A stretch of 13,760 bases of DNA, taken from NCBI GenBank assembly GCA_025201865.1, contig MU602678.1, positions 72,500-86,259 of the forward strand. Direction: 5' to 3'. How positions within the stretch are numbered: position 1 is the first letter of the stretch; each line of letters begins with the position of its first letter. Shown in pieces: positions 1-8,700 of this stretch. Origin of the DNA: Ramicandelaber brevisporus (taxonomy: Eukaryota; Kickxellomycota; Ramicandelaberales; Ramicandelaberaceae). A program made the translations under genes and the position numbers. The notes below the pieces were generated by a model. That model had not been told where the DNA came from and searched no databases. It worked only from the letters and a program-made list of their open reading frames with translations.

Positions 1-151
1 GAAAAGTGGCAGTTACAGTTGTCGCTGAATCGGTGTCGGTGCTGACGAAGCCTGTTGGAAGTGTTGATGGTGCTGGCAGCTGTTCATGAAGGGACAGCGA
101 GAGATGCTGCAGGAATAGATGGACCGATCCAGGCAATGCCTCCTTGTCCAT
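1..151 (-). CDS. N-terminal start of an unrecognised protein, cut by the left edge
   Basis: On the minus strand an ATG at 151-149, in a good start context (AAAA before it, G after it), opens a frame that stays open to the window edge, about 50 codons. It begins MDKEALPGSVHLFLQHLS and continues through a Pro/Ser/Thr-rich stretch (LPAPSTLPTGFVSTDTDS). The next gene on the same strand lies about 210 bases upstream, so this would be a separate transcription unit. No domain can be recognised. The frame is short enough to be open by chance, so the call rests on the start context, the lack of a stop and the strand shared with the next two genes. Confidence 0.35.
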   Translation of the reverse strand, partial: MDKEALPGSVHLFLQHLSLSLHEQLPAPSTLPTGFVSTDTDSATTVTATF

Positions 152-364
152 TTTTACAGCAGTGCACGAGCAGCAAGGTTTGAAAGATGTTCATTCCATG
201 TCTCTCAGTGTCACCGGAAAATGTACACTCTATCTTCACGACAATTGGGGGAAATGGTGCACACACGAACAGAGTTATTCCGAAAGTGCACACATGAACG
301 CTCGTGCTCTTCAACAGAATGAAGTTCATAGTTGTTTTCTTTAAGGTATCAAATTTAAAAGTAA
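152..364. other. Spacer between the left-edge gene and the alpha-arrestin gene
   Basis: About 210 bases that should hold the 3' untranslated region of the alpha-arrestin gene and the promoter of the left-edge gene, both on the minus strand. I see no canonical AATAAA on the minus strand and no convincing TATA box. Short frames on both strands here have no protein-like composition. Confidence 0.4.
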
Positions 365-1510
365 CTAATGGCGTTCTTTGGCACTGCCTGGGGTGTAGCT
401 AGGCGGATCAGTTGTTGTTGTTGTTGTAGTTGAGGCAACTGCGTATGATGGAGGTGCATCGGATCCGAGTGGCTGCGGCGGCATCACTGTCCTGTTATAC
501 GTCTGCTGGATCTCGGACTGTCTCGCCGGCGTGATGATAACAGGAACTTCCACCTCGATGTCCGACTCGCCGCGCAAATACACCTTGACCTTCGCCTTGT
601 GGTAAATATCCAGCAGTGGCAGCGCCTTGGTGGTTGGCACCACCTCAGTCTTCTTCTCACTAAGTGGTGGAATGTCCACAAACATTGTGAGATTCACGGA
701 GTTGTTAATCAATCTCTGGTCATCACACGTCTTTGAAGCAATGTACCCTTTGATCATCTCGCGGTCTCTTCCTAATTTGTCCCTCGTCTGTGAGTACTGC
801 TTGATGCCAAAGAATATCTTGGTGACCGAGAGATCATCCCGAGTTGGCAAAACAGTGTGTATTTTGAGCTGGATGCGATCGCCTGGACCAATGTACCGAT
901 GTGGACCCAAAGAGCACGTCCACTTAATGCCAGCAGCCAGTGACTGCGATGGAAGGTGCAGGTCGAATGGCTCAGCACCTTTTCCAAGGCCAGCATCCGC
1001 GACTTGAATCATGTCAATGGACTTGCCCAGATTGACAATCGGCAACTCAACCTCCACCTTCTTCGTTGAGTCGAAGAAGAACCCTGGCCGATGGATAACC
1101 GCCTCGATACAGTACTTGATTTCAGAGTTACCACCCTTAAGCGAGGATGGCAGATCATTTGGCAGCGAGAAGCTGAATGGGAACCGCGCGTTGGTCAACA
1201 ATTCATGGCCAGACTCCTTGGCCGTGAACAGTCGTAAACTCTGGTCAATGAGTACCTTAAAGTCATAGTTAGTGCGAGCGCTTCCATGGCCTCGAACGTT
1301 GCCGTTAAAGTCCTTCCATTCGGCCTCCAACTGACCAGACAGCTTGATGTCGATGTACTGCGCCTTTACCGGACTAGACGACGGGTAGTTGACGACAACG
1401 TTGCCGGCAACGCGAGTAGGCTCGAGACCGAGTTTGCCGACGACGAAGCCAGCTGGAGAATCGCCGTTCTCTGGCTCCAAGTAAAATGAGAGAGTGTTGT
1501 CTTGCTGCAT
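365..1510 (-). CDS. Alpha-arrestin (arrestin domain-containing protein, ARRDC-like)
   Basis: A complete 381-residue single-exon frame beginning MQQDNTLSFYLEPENG. Alpha-arrestins are adaptors that bind membrane cargo and recruit Nedd4-family ubiquitin ligases through PPxY motifs, driving endocytosis and sorting at the plasma membrane and endosomes. Residues about 1-170 look like the N-terminal arrestin sandwich (GNVVVNYPSSSPVKAQYIDIKLSG; FPFSFSLPNDLPSSLKG; IKYCIEAVIHRPGFFFDSTK). Residues about 185-335 look like the C-terminal sandwich, ending in IEVEVPVIITPA. The tail carries two PPSY motifs at 353-356 and 369-372, separated by a seven-Thr run, the expected ligase-docking sites. The length is normal for the family. 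An initiator-like TCAGTC lies 59 bases upstream of the ATG on the same strand. The family call is firm; which ARRDC member it matches is not resolved. Confidence 0.9.
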   Translation of the reverse strand: MQQDNTLSFYLEPENGDSPAGFVVGKLGLEPTRVAGNVVVNYPSSSPVKAQYIDIKLSGQLEAEWKDFNGNVRGHGSARTNYDFKVLIDQSLRLFTAKESGHELLTNARFPFSFSLPNDLPSSLKGGNSEIKYCIEAVIHRPGFFFDSTKKVEVELPIVNLGKSIDMIQVADAGLGKGAEPFDLHLPSQSLAAGIKWTCSLGPHRYIGPGDRIQLKIHTVLPTRDDLSVTKIFFGIKQYSQTRDKLGRDREMIKGYIASKTCDDQRLINNSVNLTMFVDIPPLSEKKTEVVPTTKALPLLDIYHKAKVKVYLRGESDIEVEVPVIITPARQSEIQQTYNRTVMPPQPLGSDAPPSYAVASTTTTTTTDPPSYTPGSAKERH

Positions 1511-1565
1511 CTAGTATCTGGTTGCTGACTAGAGTGTGTGCTCGTGTGTTGTTGTGAAGAGAGAT

Positions 1566-1571
1566 GACTGA
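1566..1571 (-). promoter_or_regulatory. Initiator-like TCAGTC upstream of the alpha-arrestin gene
   Basis: The minus strand reads GGCTGTCAGTCATCTC here, matching the arthropod initiator consensus TCAGTY. The A would be a start site at 1569, giving a 59-base leader. No TATA box lies at the right distance, so this would be a TATA-less promoter. It is a motif match only. Confidence 0.35.
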
Positions 1572-1626
1572 CAGCCAAAGGTTGAGATGAGGAGAACAGA
1601 CAGGCGGAGTGCATGTGTTATATCAA

Positions 1627-1638
1627 ATATCCGGATAT
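1627..1638. repeat. Perfect 12-base palindrome ATATCCGGATAT
   Basis: ATATCCGGATAT equals its own reverse complement. It lies about 120 bases upstream of the alpha-arrestin ATG and overlaps the start of the 17-base tandem array by one base. A dimeric transcription factor site is one possibility; the sequence does not say which factor. Confidence 0.5.
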
Positions 1639-1705
1639 CATGCCTTGACTGCAAATCTGCCTTGGCGACATATCTGCCTTGGCTTCAAATCTGCCTTGGC
1701 ATCCG
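1638..1705. repeat. Tandem array of four 17-base units with core ATCTGCCTTGGC
   Basis: The 12-base core ATCTGCCTTGGC occurs exactly at 1655, 1672 and 1689, each 17 bases apart. A degenerate fourth unit at 1638-1654 matches about 12 of 17 positions. The five-base spacers differ (GACAT, TTCAA, ATCCG), so the cores are conserved while the spacers are not. The array lies about 130-195 bases upstream of the alpha-arrestin start. The core contains TTGGC, a nuclear factor I half-site, but the assignment is only suggestive. Confidence 0.75.
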
Positions 1706-1885
1706 CACATGTATTAGCAAAGTTACCCTGAGCTTGGGAAGCTTCGAAATGATCTTTGTGTAAACAATGATGTCAGCGACTATTAAAAGTGTGCCCCAGA
1801 AAAAGTGATTATTAAGTATAAATCATATACATACGCGTTATTATTAGAGAGTAAAATATTTCAATGAGCGATTAAAAAGATGCGC

Positions 1886-2483
1886 CTATTTACGACCCTT
1901 CTTACCTTGATATTGCCCGCCTTTCTTCTTTCCACCATCATGGTCACCGCTCGCCTGCGGCTTGGCCTTTCCAAGCATTTGCTGCACCAGTTCATTCTCT
2001 GGAATTAATCTCATCAAATCACGCTCTCGTGCAGCCATTGTACCAGCCGTGGACACCTCTGCAGCGGCGGTTGAACTGCTTTCAGCTTGCTGCAGCTGTT
2101 TGATGGCGAGCTCATCCTTCTCAAAGCTGTTGGCAGCAACAATGAATGAGTGCAACACATCTTTGCTCACTTTACCCTTCTTGACATTGGTGGCTGGAAT
2201 CAGCTTGACCTTGTACTTGAACCGCTGGAGAGCCTGGTATGGAGCACAAACTGGGATGGCATGTAGAATGACATCGTCAGGGAGCGGCTGTCCAACCAAG
2301 GAGTCAAGTGAATCCTGCAATCGACTCGCTTCTTCGTCATTATCCAGCTGCACAATCTTTTCTTCCGCGAGCAACTGTCTGATTTCTTCAGCCTCATTCG
2401 CTGCTGTTGTCGCTGTGGTTGCAGTAGCTGTAGTGTCTTTAGGCTTTTGCTGTTGTGGCTGTTTCTGGGAAGACTGCGGCTTG

Positions 2484-2519
<36 letters not shown>

Positions 2520-5500
2520 GCTGACTTGCCCTTGCCACCCTTTGTAGGCTGTTGCTTTTGTTGCTGAGGCTCAGGAGCAGCCTTCTTTGAGCCAAGTAAA
2601 TCCATGGCCAATTGGCGCTCTTCTTCATCTTGGTCAGCATATTTGCTCTTCATCTTCTTCATTTTACCCTTCTTGCCTCGAACTTGACTCTGCTGAGGCT
2701 GCTGAGGCTGCTGTTGCTGCTGTTGCTGCTGTTGCTGCTGCTTGGAGCCCTTGCTGCTCTTACCCTTCTTTCCACCACGCTTGACTGGTTCATCGGAGTC
2801 GCTTTCATCACTCTCATCACCAATGTGGGCAGCTGCTTTGGACGCAGGAGAAGCGGCTGGCTCAGCATCATCATCATCATCATCATCAATGCTCTTGCCC
2901 TTCTTGATGTCACGACGCTGCTTGGCTGATAGTCTAGCCTTGGCTGCTTTGGCAGGCTGCGCGGCATCTTGAGACTGATCGGCGGAGTCTTCGGCATCAG
3001 CAGCAGTTGGAGCCGTGGCAGCTGACATGTCAATCTCATATTTGGACCATGATGGCTCATCTGACTTCTTAGTATCAGATACAGTGTTAATTGATGCAGA
3101 ATCACCAATGGAAACTGACCCTGCTTTACTAGTTAATGAATCAATAGTGTCAACTCTCTCGATTTTATTATCTACCGGCTCCTCCATTTGGTTCTTGTCT
3201 TCATCGTCTCCATTGTCTTCATCATTGCCATTATCATTGTTATCGCTGTCAGCATCATCATCATGGTTAATATTTGCGCTGTATTCCAATTCACCAGCCA
3301 TTTCAGTAATTTCAGGCAGCTTACGGTTGGCCAGATGACGAACAGTGCTTTCTTCATCCAACTTAAACATGATGCCAAAGCCATACACAAGAGGAACAGG
3401 AGGCAAGAAGTTCTTCTTTCCACGAATCATAAAGCTACCAGTGGTTAAATACTCACCAGTTGGAGCGGTTTTACTGACTTGGTCAGCATGAACCCACCAG
3501 GAGCTAGCCACTATCTTGTTGTCCCATGCTTTAGACTGGCACATTGACATGATGCCTGCCTGGTACAGAGTGTTTGGCGGGATGGGCGATTCTGTGGGAT
3601 TTGGATGCGAGTTACGAATAATCACAGAAGCTGCGCCATGAATGTCTGCATGCACATACACATCTCCTTTGCGCAGATATCTCTTTACAAGTAATTCGTT
3701 TTGCTGAGCGTCTCTTCCAGCCAATATCAGGTGATTCTCAGTAGAAATAAACCACAGGAACTTTTCAAACCACATTGGCTTACGCATTTTGGTAGCCACT
3801 GCAATTGATGCTGCCGGTGGGGCTGCCTTCATGTCCTTTTGAATGCGCTTCTCAGCTGATTTCAGAGCCTTTGCAGTTACAGCTATGGTCTTTGAATGCT
3901 TTTCGGCAGATTGCTTTTTGATACTATAGTAATATTTGGCATTACGGTGAGCTGACATGTTAATATCTACATCGACTTGGTATACATCTGAATCTTTGCC
4001 ATCTTGAGCCTTGTTATCCTTTTCATCGATATCACCATCACCATCATTATCACTGTCATCATCATTGTCACTGTCATCATCATCATCATCTTCTTCTTCA
4101 TCAAAATCAGGCTCTGATAATAAAATAGTGATTCGACCAACATTTAGTTTGAAACCTGAGATCATATTGGCAATATTGGTGGCAGCAGCAGCAGCCGATT
4201 GGTTACTCGATGATTTTCTCTGTTCATCTTTGACCAAGTTTTCAATCTCAACCCAATCCATTCCACTTGCAACCATTCCTCGAATGGCATTAATTACAAT
4301 GTCAACCAGTTCCAAGTTCATTTCAATCAGCTGAGCTTTTCTAGTATTAGTCACTTGGGCTGATTCCAAGTCTCTGATTCTGCCAATGTGTTCACTACGG
4401 ATTGCATCCAACTTCTTTTGAGCTGACGATCTCATTGCAAGTGATTTGCGTGCCATTCGATGCGATTCAATTGCTGAGAAGAATTCATCAACCGCCGCAT
4501 TAAACGTTGGATACATTTTATGAGGCACATTGCATTGATGACTGAACAGCAATGAGTGGAATTCATTATAAACTTCGCCAGAGTCCGCTGATGATACTGG
4601 GACCAGGTTGGAATCCAAATCTTCATCAATCTCTGCCTCAGTTTGTGTCACTTTGGCAGCAGTACCAGCAGTACCAGCAATAGTAGCAGCATCATTGTCT
4701 TTGGATTGCGACTGAGACTGCGACTGAGCTGCACGAGAACCAGCCTTCATCAAAACATCATCATTAACTGAACCTGATCGTTTGTCCAAAATGATCACAC
4801 CTTTTGAAACGGTAAATTTAGCTTGTAAAATGTGATCATCAAATTCATTAAATGCCTTTAATAGCTGCACCAAATGAGTGGATGATTCACTAGTTAAATC
4901 AACATCAGTAATGACTTTGGAGTTTGGATTCAAGCCAGCATTCTCTATAATGTGATCAACAGCATGAGATCCATACAACCCCAATGAATTGCGCAGTGCT
5001 TTCTTCAAAGTATCTTTTGGCTTAGCTTGCTTTAACACACTGACCAATTGGCCCATCTCAAGTGGAATATGATCAGCTGCATCGAATAAATCCTGGCTGA
5101 ACTTCTCTCCAACTGCAAATCTCATTCTCTCAGATGGCTCGACTGTGCGCAACAAAGCCAATATATTCAATTCGCCATCAGTTAGAATAACATTGCCTGC
5201 TGCGTACATCTCCACAATTAAATGATATCCACTGCCCTCAATAACTGCTCCACGCTCAGTACTGTTAGAATCTCCCAAGGCAAACTCAAAGTCAATGGCT
5301 CTGTCGTATCCAAGCTGGCGCAATCCAGTTAAACGGCGTGCTCTCAGATGCTTGCGGATCTTGCCGACAAATCCTGACGGCGCACTAGCCTTTTCGCGAG
5401 CAAACTCTGTGACATGAACGCGAATGCCCGACTCAACCACAACGAGCTCCTTGTGATCAGGTTTGGCAAACTTGAGCAGGAACGTCTTTGAGGAAGCGTC

Positions 5501-5590
5501 ATACACGTTCTGAAGTCGCAAACCAACGAGACGATCGCGGAGCTCAACTGCGATCGCACGGACATCAAGTGCACTGAAGCGCTGTTTCAT
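1886..5590 (-). CDS. NEMF: NEMF/Rqc2 homologue, ribosome-associated quality-control factor
   Basis: A complete 1,234-residue single-exon frame starting MKQRFSALDVRAIAVELRD. NEMF/Rqc2 (Caliban in flies) binds 60S subunits carrying stalled nascent chains, recruits the Listerin ligase and directs C-terminal tailing of the chain. The NFACT-N domain (about 1-265) keeps the residues tied to tailing: Asp9 and Asp96-Arg97 (in LGYDRAIDF). A coiled coil follows at about 363-457, then an Asp-rich tract at about 493-518. The NFACT-R domain (about 600-740) has WFEKFLWFISTENHLILAGR and SKTAPTGEYLTTGSFMIRGK, closely matching the animal proteins. NFACT-C (about 1100-1143) has ILHAIPVCAPY. Between NFACT-R and NFACT-C lie Asp/Glu-rich tracts, basic runs and two polyGln tracts (about 950-963 and 1024-1035), making it longer than the human protein (about 1,080 residues). 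The C terminus is Lys/Gly-rich. It is divergently arranged with the LSM12 gene. Confidence 0.96.
2484..2518. repeat. CTG/CAG trinucleotide repeat coding polyGln in NEMF
   Basis: An almost pure run of CTG triplets on the plus strand, read as CAG (Gln) on the coding minus strand. A second, impure CAG/CAA tract lies at about 2690-2742. Both sit in the linker between NFACT-R and NFACT-C. This purer tract is the likelier of the two to vary in length. Confidence 0.85.
2690..2742. repeat. Interrupted CAG/CAA repeat coding a Gln/Pro tract in NEMF
   Basis: CTG and TTG triplets alternate with TGAGG interruptions on the plus strand, coding Gln with scattered Pro and Ser on the minus strand. The mixed CAG/CAA codons suggest the Gln run is kept at the protein level rather than being a fresh expansion. 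Confidence 0.75.
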
Positions 5591-5668
5591 CTTGGCAGCT
5601 AATCAAAGATGTATGTAATCTCGCTGTAACTTCTCGAGAAAAGCAAAAAGCAAAGCAAAAAATAATAA

Positions 5669-5700
5669 TGGCAAAGTGGCAAAGTGGCAAAATGGCAAAG
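5669..5700. repeat. Four tandem copies of an 8-base unit TGGCAAAG
   Basis: TGGCAAAG, TGGCAAAG, TGGCAAAA, TGGCAAAG follow each other without gaps, about 80-110 bases upstream of the NEMF ATG (CTTTGCCA on the NEMF strand). They lie in the promoter or leader. They may be a regulatory array or simple slippage. Confidence 0.75.
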
Positions 5701-6050
5701 AAAAAGTATGGCACACTCAAAGAAGAACGAGCTGAATGCAAGTACGAGGTACTGAGGTATAGTACTTTATAGAGGAAATGCATCGGTAGAGTGCCATACT
5801 GCGGCAGATGCTTACTTATTTATCTGCTGCGGTAGGTTGAATGCGCAGCATGTCCAATGCTATCCAATCTGTAGTAAACAGAAGAAGAAAAATAGATCTA
5901 GAATTGCATCGAATTCCAAGTGCTACATCCAGAATGCCTTGGTTGATTGATTGATGAGCAGCGGTTGCCATGAGGCATAATCCCCTCCCACATTCAGAAG
6001 GGATTGTACGCTCAAGGAGTAACCATCAATATTGACAGAATCCTTCGATT

Positions 6051-6087
6051 GAGAGACAAAGAGAGACAGAGAGAGAGAGAGGGAGGG
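6051..6087. repeat. GA-rich simple repeat
   Basis: A run dominated by GAGAGA with a few interruptions. In insects GA runs bind GAGA-type factors at promoters, and this one sits between two divergent genes, so a promoter role is possible but unproven. Confidence 0.65.
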
Positions 6088-6276
6088 ATTATTCTTTAGA
6101 AGGAGAGAGACGTGTCTGGCTGCTGTTGTTCGTGTGCGCTCTGCGTTTGTTGCAAGACGATCCAACCGTTTCGCCTCTCTGTTCATTTTGCAGAATTCGC
6201 TCCACTTCACAAACCCTTTTCTACGGACAACGCTGTCGTTATCGTCGCCTTCGCCTTTGCCTTCGTGTTCGTGCTG

Positions 6277-6304
6277 GTCGTCGTCGTCGTCGTCGTCATC
6301 GTCG
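6277..6304. repeat. GTC trinucleotide repeat
   Basis: About nine GTC units with one ATC interruption in the LSM12-side spacer. On the minus strand it reads as a run of GAC, producing an artificial polyAsp frame. No coding use is supported. Confidence 0.7.
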
Positions 6305-6360
6305 TTAATCGAGCCATCATAAAAGCATAGAAGGGTACAGCACCACAGCGTCAATTATTA

Positions 6361-6419
6361 CGGCAATAGCAACAACAGCAACTACGGTAGCAACAGCAAC
6401 AGCAACAGCAACAACAGCA
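6361..6419. repeat. CAA/CAG repeat in the LSM12 5' region
   Basis: Interrupted CAACAG repeats resembling those inside the LSM12 coding region but lying upstream of its first ATG, probably in the leader or promoter. No start codon precedes them in a long frame. Confidence 0.6.
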
Positions 6420-6548
6420 TAGTGACTTTGCTCTCTTTTGTTTTCCTCTCCGATTTGCCTCCCGTTTTCTCTTCTTCTTGTCCAAGGTTCATCATCACAT
6501 CGCGTGCGCACATACGATCTAGACGATAACAACGATAAGAGAATAGAC

Positions 6549-6571
6549 ATGGATAACCGCTCTACTCAACC

Positions 6572-6602
<31 letters not shown>

Positions 6603-8405
6603 AAGCGTCCCAATGGTGGCGGCGGCGGTGGTGGTGGAGGTAAAGGTACAGCAAACGACGGTGGCAAAGGTGCTGGCGGTGCTGGCGGAGGGGGCGACTC
6701 CGACTGGTTCACGGTTGGAAAACATGGCAAGACGTCAGCCGCCCCTATCTCGTCTACTGGAACTCGTACTCCAACTTCAAGTGGTGGCAGCGGTGGCGGT
6801 GGTAAGAAGTCTGGCAGCGGAACTCCCGATGTCCAGCAACCTCCAAAGCAACAACAACAGCACCAGAACGCTAGTCCTGCGCCACAGCAGCAGCCAGCAG
6901 CGGCATCGACTTCAGGAACGCCAGATGTGCAGTCGAAGACAACGAAGCAACAGAGTGTCAATCCAACTCCGTCTCCAGCGTTGCAGCAGCAGCCAGCTGT
7001 GGCGTCGAGTGCTGGAACAGCTGCCACAACCACTCCATTGACACTGTCGGCGACACCAGCCAAGATGAACTGGGCTGATTTGGATGACGATGATGACATG
7101 CTCGATTTCAATCAGAACAGTATGGGTTTGAATCTGAATGCTACTTCTGCTCCATCCATTTCACGCCCATCAACCACCCAAAGCTCAGCTCTTCCACAGC
7201 ATCAGCAGCAACAACAGCAGCAGGGCACTCACAGGCCAACAGGTGGAAAAGGTGGCTATCAACAGCACCAGCAGCACCAGCAGCACCAGCAACAGCATTC
7301 GCAGCGTGACCACCATCACCAACGTGAGCATTCTCGTGATCAACACAGAGGTAAACAGCAGCAGCAACAGCAACAGCAGCAGCAGCATCACCAACAGCAG
7401 CACCACCATCAACAGCACCAGCAACAACATCACCATCAGCAGACGCATCAACAGCCAGCTGCTGCTCCAGTGTCGGTCTTGGCTGGCAGAATTGCACCGC
7501 CTTCTGTCAAACCACAGCCAAACGCTGCGACTTTGCAGAAACCATCAACATCAAAGCCTATCACGACTGCCGCTACCGCCCCTGCGCCAGCTTCTGTGCC
7601 TGCTCCAACTCCAGCGCCTGTTCCAGCACCAGTGGTGACTCCGGCTGTATCCATTGCTCCTTCTCCATCACCGTCTCAGTCGAGTGTTGCAGTGGCATTG
7701 AACAGCCTTCCACTTGAGATTCAGCAGCTGATTGGCTCGGTTGTTAAAGTGACAAGTTTATCGAATCAAGAGATCATTGGACGAGTTATGACTATCGATG
7801 TAGCTCTGCAGCAGCTTATCCTAGTCTCCTCCGCTGATCCATCAACCGCTCCTCCGCTCAAAGCATTCTACATGAACTCTACTGCGGATCGGTACGGTGG
7901 ATCAAACGGAGGCAGTCGCACTCCAGTTTCATCAGCTCAAACTGGCTCAACTGTGCACTTGATCTCTCTTGCATTCATCCAGTCAATCGAGCCAGTTACC
8001 GTTGACAGGCCCGCCGTCAATGGCGTCACATCGCCGGTTCAGCAAACTGCTCAATCACTCCCTCATCCAATCCCAGCTGCTGTTCCTCTTGACAGAAGAA
8101 CTGTTGAGAGCAGAAAAGACCGCGCTCTTCGCACGGCTGCCCAGCTCACTCAAACAATTGGCATTGGCACATCGAGAGAAGGCCAAGACTTGTTTATGAA
8201 GCTCAGCAACACAATGAACTGCCGGTGGCACAGTGCATCAATCATCGTTTACGATGAAGTCATTATTGATCCACCTTACACTGCTGATCAATGCAAGCCG
8301 TACGGCCATGGCGGAGGTGCCGATGGATTAGAACGTGTCAAGAGAGTTGTGGAAGGCGAGAGAACAAGACTGGCTGCTTGGAGAGCAAGTTTGGCTTCCA
8401 ATTGA
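6549..8405 (+). CDS. LSM12: LSM12-like protein (LSm and AD domains) with long disordered N terminus
   Basis: A 618-residue single-exon protein. I chose the ATG at 6549-6551 (MDNRSTQ, with G at -3 and +4) because the frame upstream has no ATG. LSM12 proteins bind RNA and associate with Ataxin-2 in translational control. The LSm domain spans about 382-510 (LPLEIQQLIGSVVKVTSLSN, IIGRVMTIDVALQQLILVSS). The C-terminal AD (anticodon-binding-associated) domain spans about 525-612 (GIGTSREGQDLFMKLSNTMN, IIVYDEVIIDPPYTADQCK, LERVKRVVEGERTRL). The first 380 residues are low-complexity: Gln runs, Gly runs, a His/Gln block at about 237-300 and Pro/Ala/Val repeats. Two ordered-looking islands stand out, DSDWFTVGKHGK and KMNWADLDDDDDMLDF. 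Human LSM12 is about 195 residues, so the extension is unusual. It shares a divergent spacer with NEMF. Confidence 0.9.
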
Positions 8406-8558
8406 TTGCACAGCCAGCTAAAAGCAAAACAAACCAATGGTTTCTTTTGTTAGATGTGTGTCAATGAGTTTGCTCTTCATATTCTCTCCCCTTTTTGTTG
8501 TCTGTGTTTATCAACTGTCTATTTGGCATTATATGATTATGAACCTAAACACCCCCTC

Positions 8559-8582
8559 ATCCATCCATCCATCCATCCATCC
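8559..8582. repeat. ATCC tetranucleotide microsatellite, six units
   Basis: Six perfect ATCC units followed by ACC. It lies between the LSM12 stop and the F-box-like promoter and is probably a neutral microsatellite. Confidence 0.85.
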
Positions 8583-8625
8583 ACCTTTTATTATTACTTT
8601 TTTTAAAAAGCAAAATATTCACCAA

Positions 8626-8647
8626 ACTCACAATGATCATTGTGAGT
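8626..8647. promoter_or_regulatory. Perfect 22-base palindrome upstream of the F-box-like gene
   Basis: The left arm ACTCACAATGA at 8626-8636 is followed directly by its exact reverse complement at 8637-8647. There is no loop, so a dimer-bound operator is more likely than an RNA hairpin. It lies 80-100 bases upstream of the F-box-like ATG and about 40 bases upstream of the initiator-like motif, a fitting place for an activator or repressor site. No known factor is identified. Confidence 0.6.
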
Positions 8648-8682
8648 ATCAAACTGAGGAAGTAAAAAGCTTGTTTTCTCGG

Positions 8683-8700
8683 TCAGTTTATCAGTAAACT
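8683..8700 (+). promoter_or_regulatory. Initiator-like TCAGTT with overlapping inverted repeat
   Basis: TCAGTT at 8683-8688 matches the arthropod initiator TCAGTY. Transcription from its A would give a 42-base A-rich leader before the ATG at 8727. The same bases begin an inverted repeat: AGTTTA at 8685-8690 and TAAACT at 8695-8700, separated by TCAG. No TATA box is present at the right spacing. Confidence 0.35.

Larger units (their letters stand above)
1511..1885. other. Spacer: alpha-arrestin promoter and NEMF 3' region
   Basis: This stretch between two minus-strand genes should contain the alpha-arrestin promoter and 5' leader (right of 1510) and the NEMF 3' untranslated region (left of 1886). 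It holds an initiator-like TCAGTC (minus strand, 1566-1571), a 12-base perfect palindrome, and a 17-base tandem repeat array, each listed separately. On the minus strand there are AATAAT-like sequences below NEMF but no canonical AATAAA. No gene is seen. Confidence 0.5.
5591..6548. other. Divergent spacer between NEMF and LSM12 genes
   Basis: About 960 bases that must hold both start regions. From the NEMF side outward there is a purine-rich leader, a four-copy 8-base repeat, an A/G-rich stretch, a TTGA triplet repeat near 5940, a GA run (6051-6087), a GTC run (6277-6304) and a CAA/CAG stretch (about 6361-6419). A pyrimidine-rich leader precedes the LSM12 ATG. No ATG is seen in the last 240 bases before the LSM12 start, consistent with an untranslated leader. 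The long frames here have no ATG start or are made of simple repeats, so I call no gene. Confidence 0.6.

Noticed and set aside
1962-2567. Long plus-strand Cys/Ser-rich frame opposite NEMF
   Set aside because: It is the antisense shadow of NEMF, with its polyCys run being the complement of the CAG tract.
6112-6330. Plus-strand frames with a hydrophobic Val-rich end, resembling a membrane segment
   Set aside because: They start at GTG or TTG rather than ATG, and the Val run is a translation of the GTC repeat.
5923-6354. 143-codon minus-strand frame with polyAsp in the NEMF-LSM12 spacer
   Set aside because: It has no ATG until well inside the frame, and its Asp and Ser/Leu runs are translations of the GTC and GA repeats.
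6438-6548. Upstream extension of the LSM12 frame that looks like a signal peptide
   Set aside because: The extension begins at TTG and has no ATG before 6549, so it is most likely leader sequence.
1886-8405. Idea that NEMF and LSM12 form a new defence or quality-control gene cassette
   Set aside because: Both are conserved single-copy housekeeping families. Proximity alone does not support a new system.
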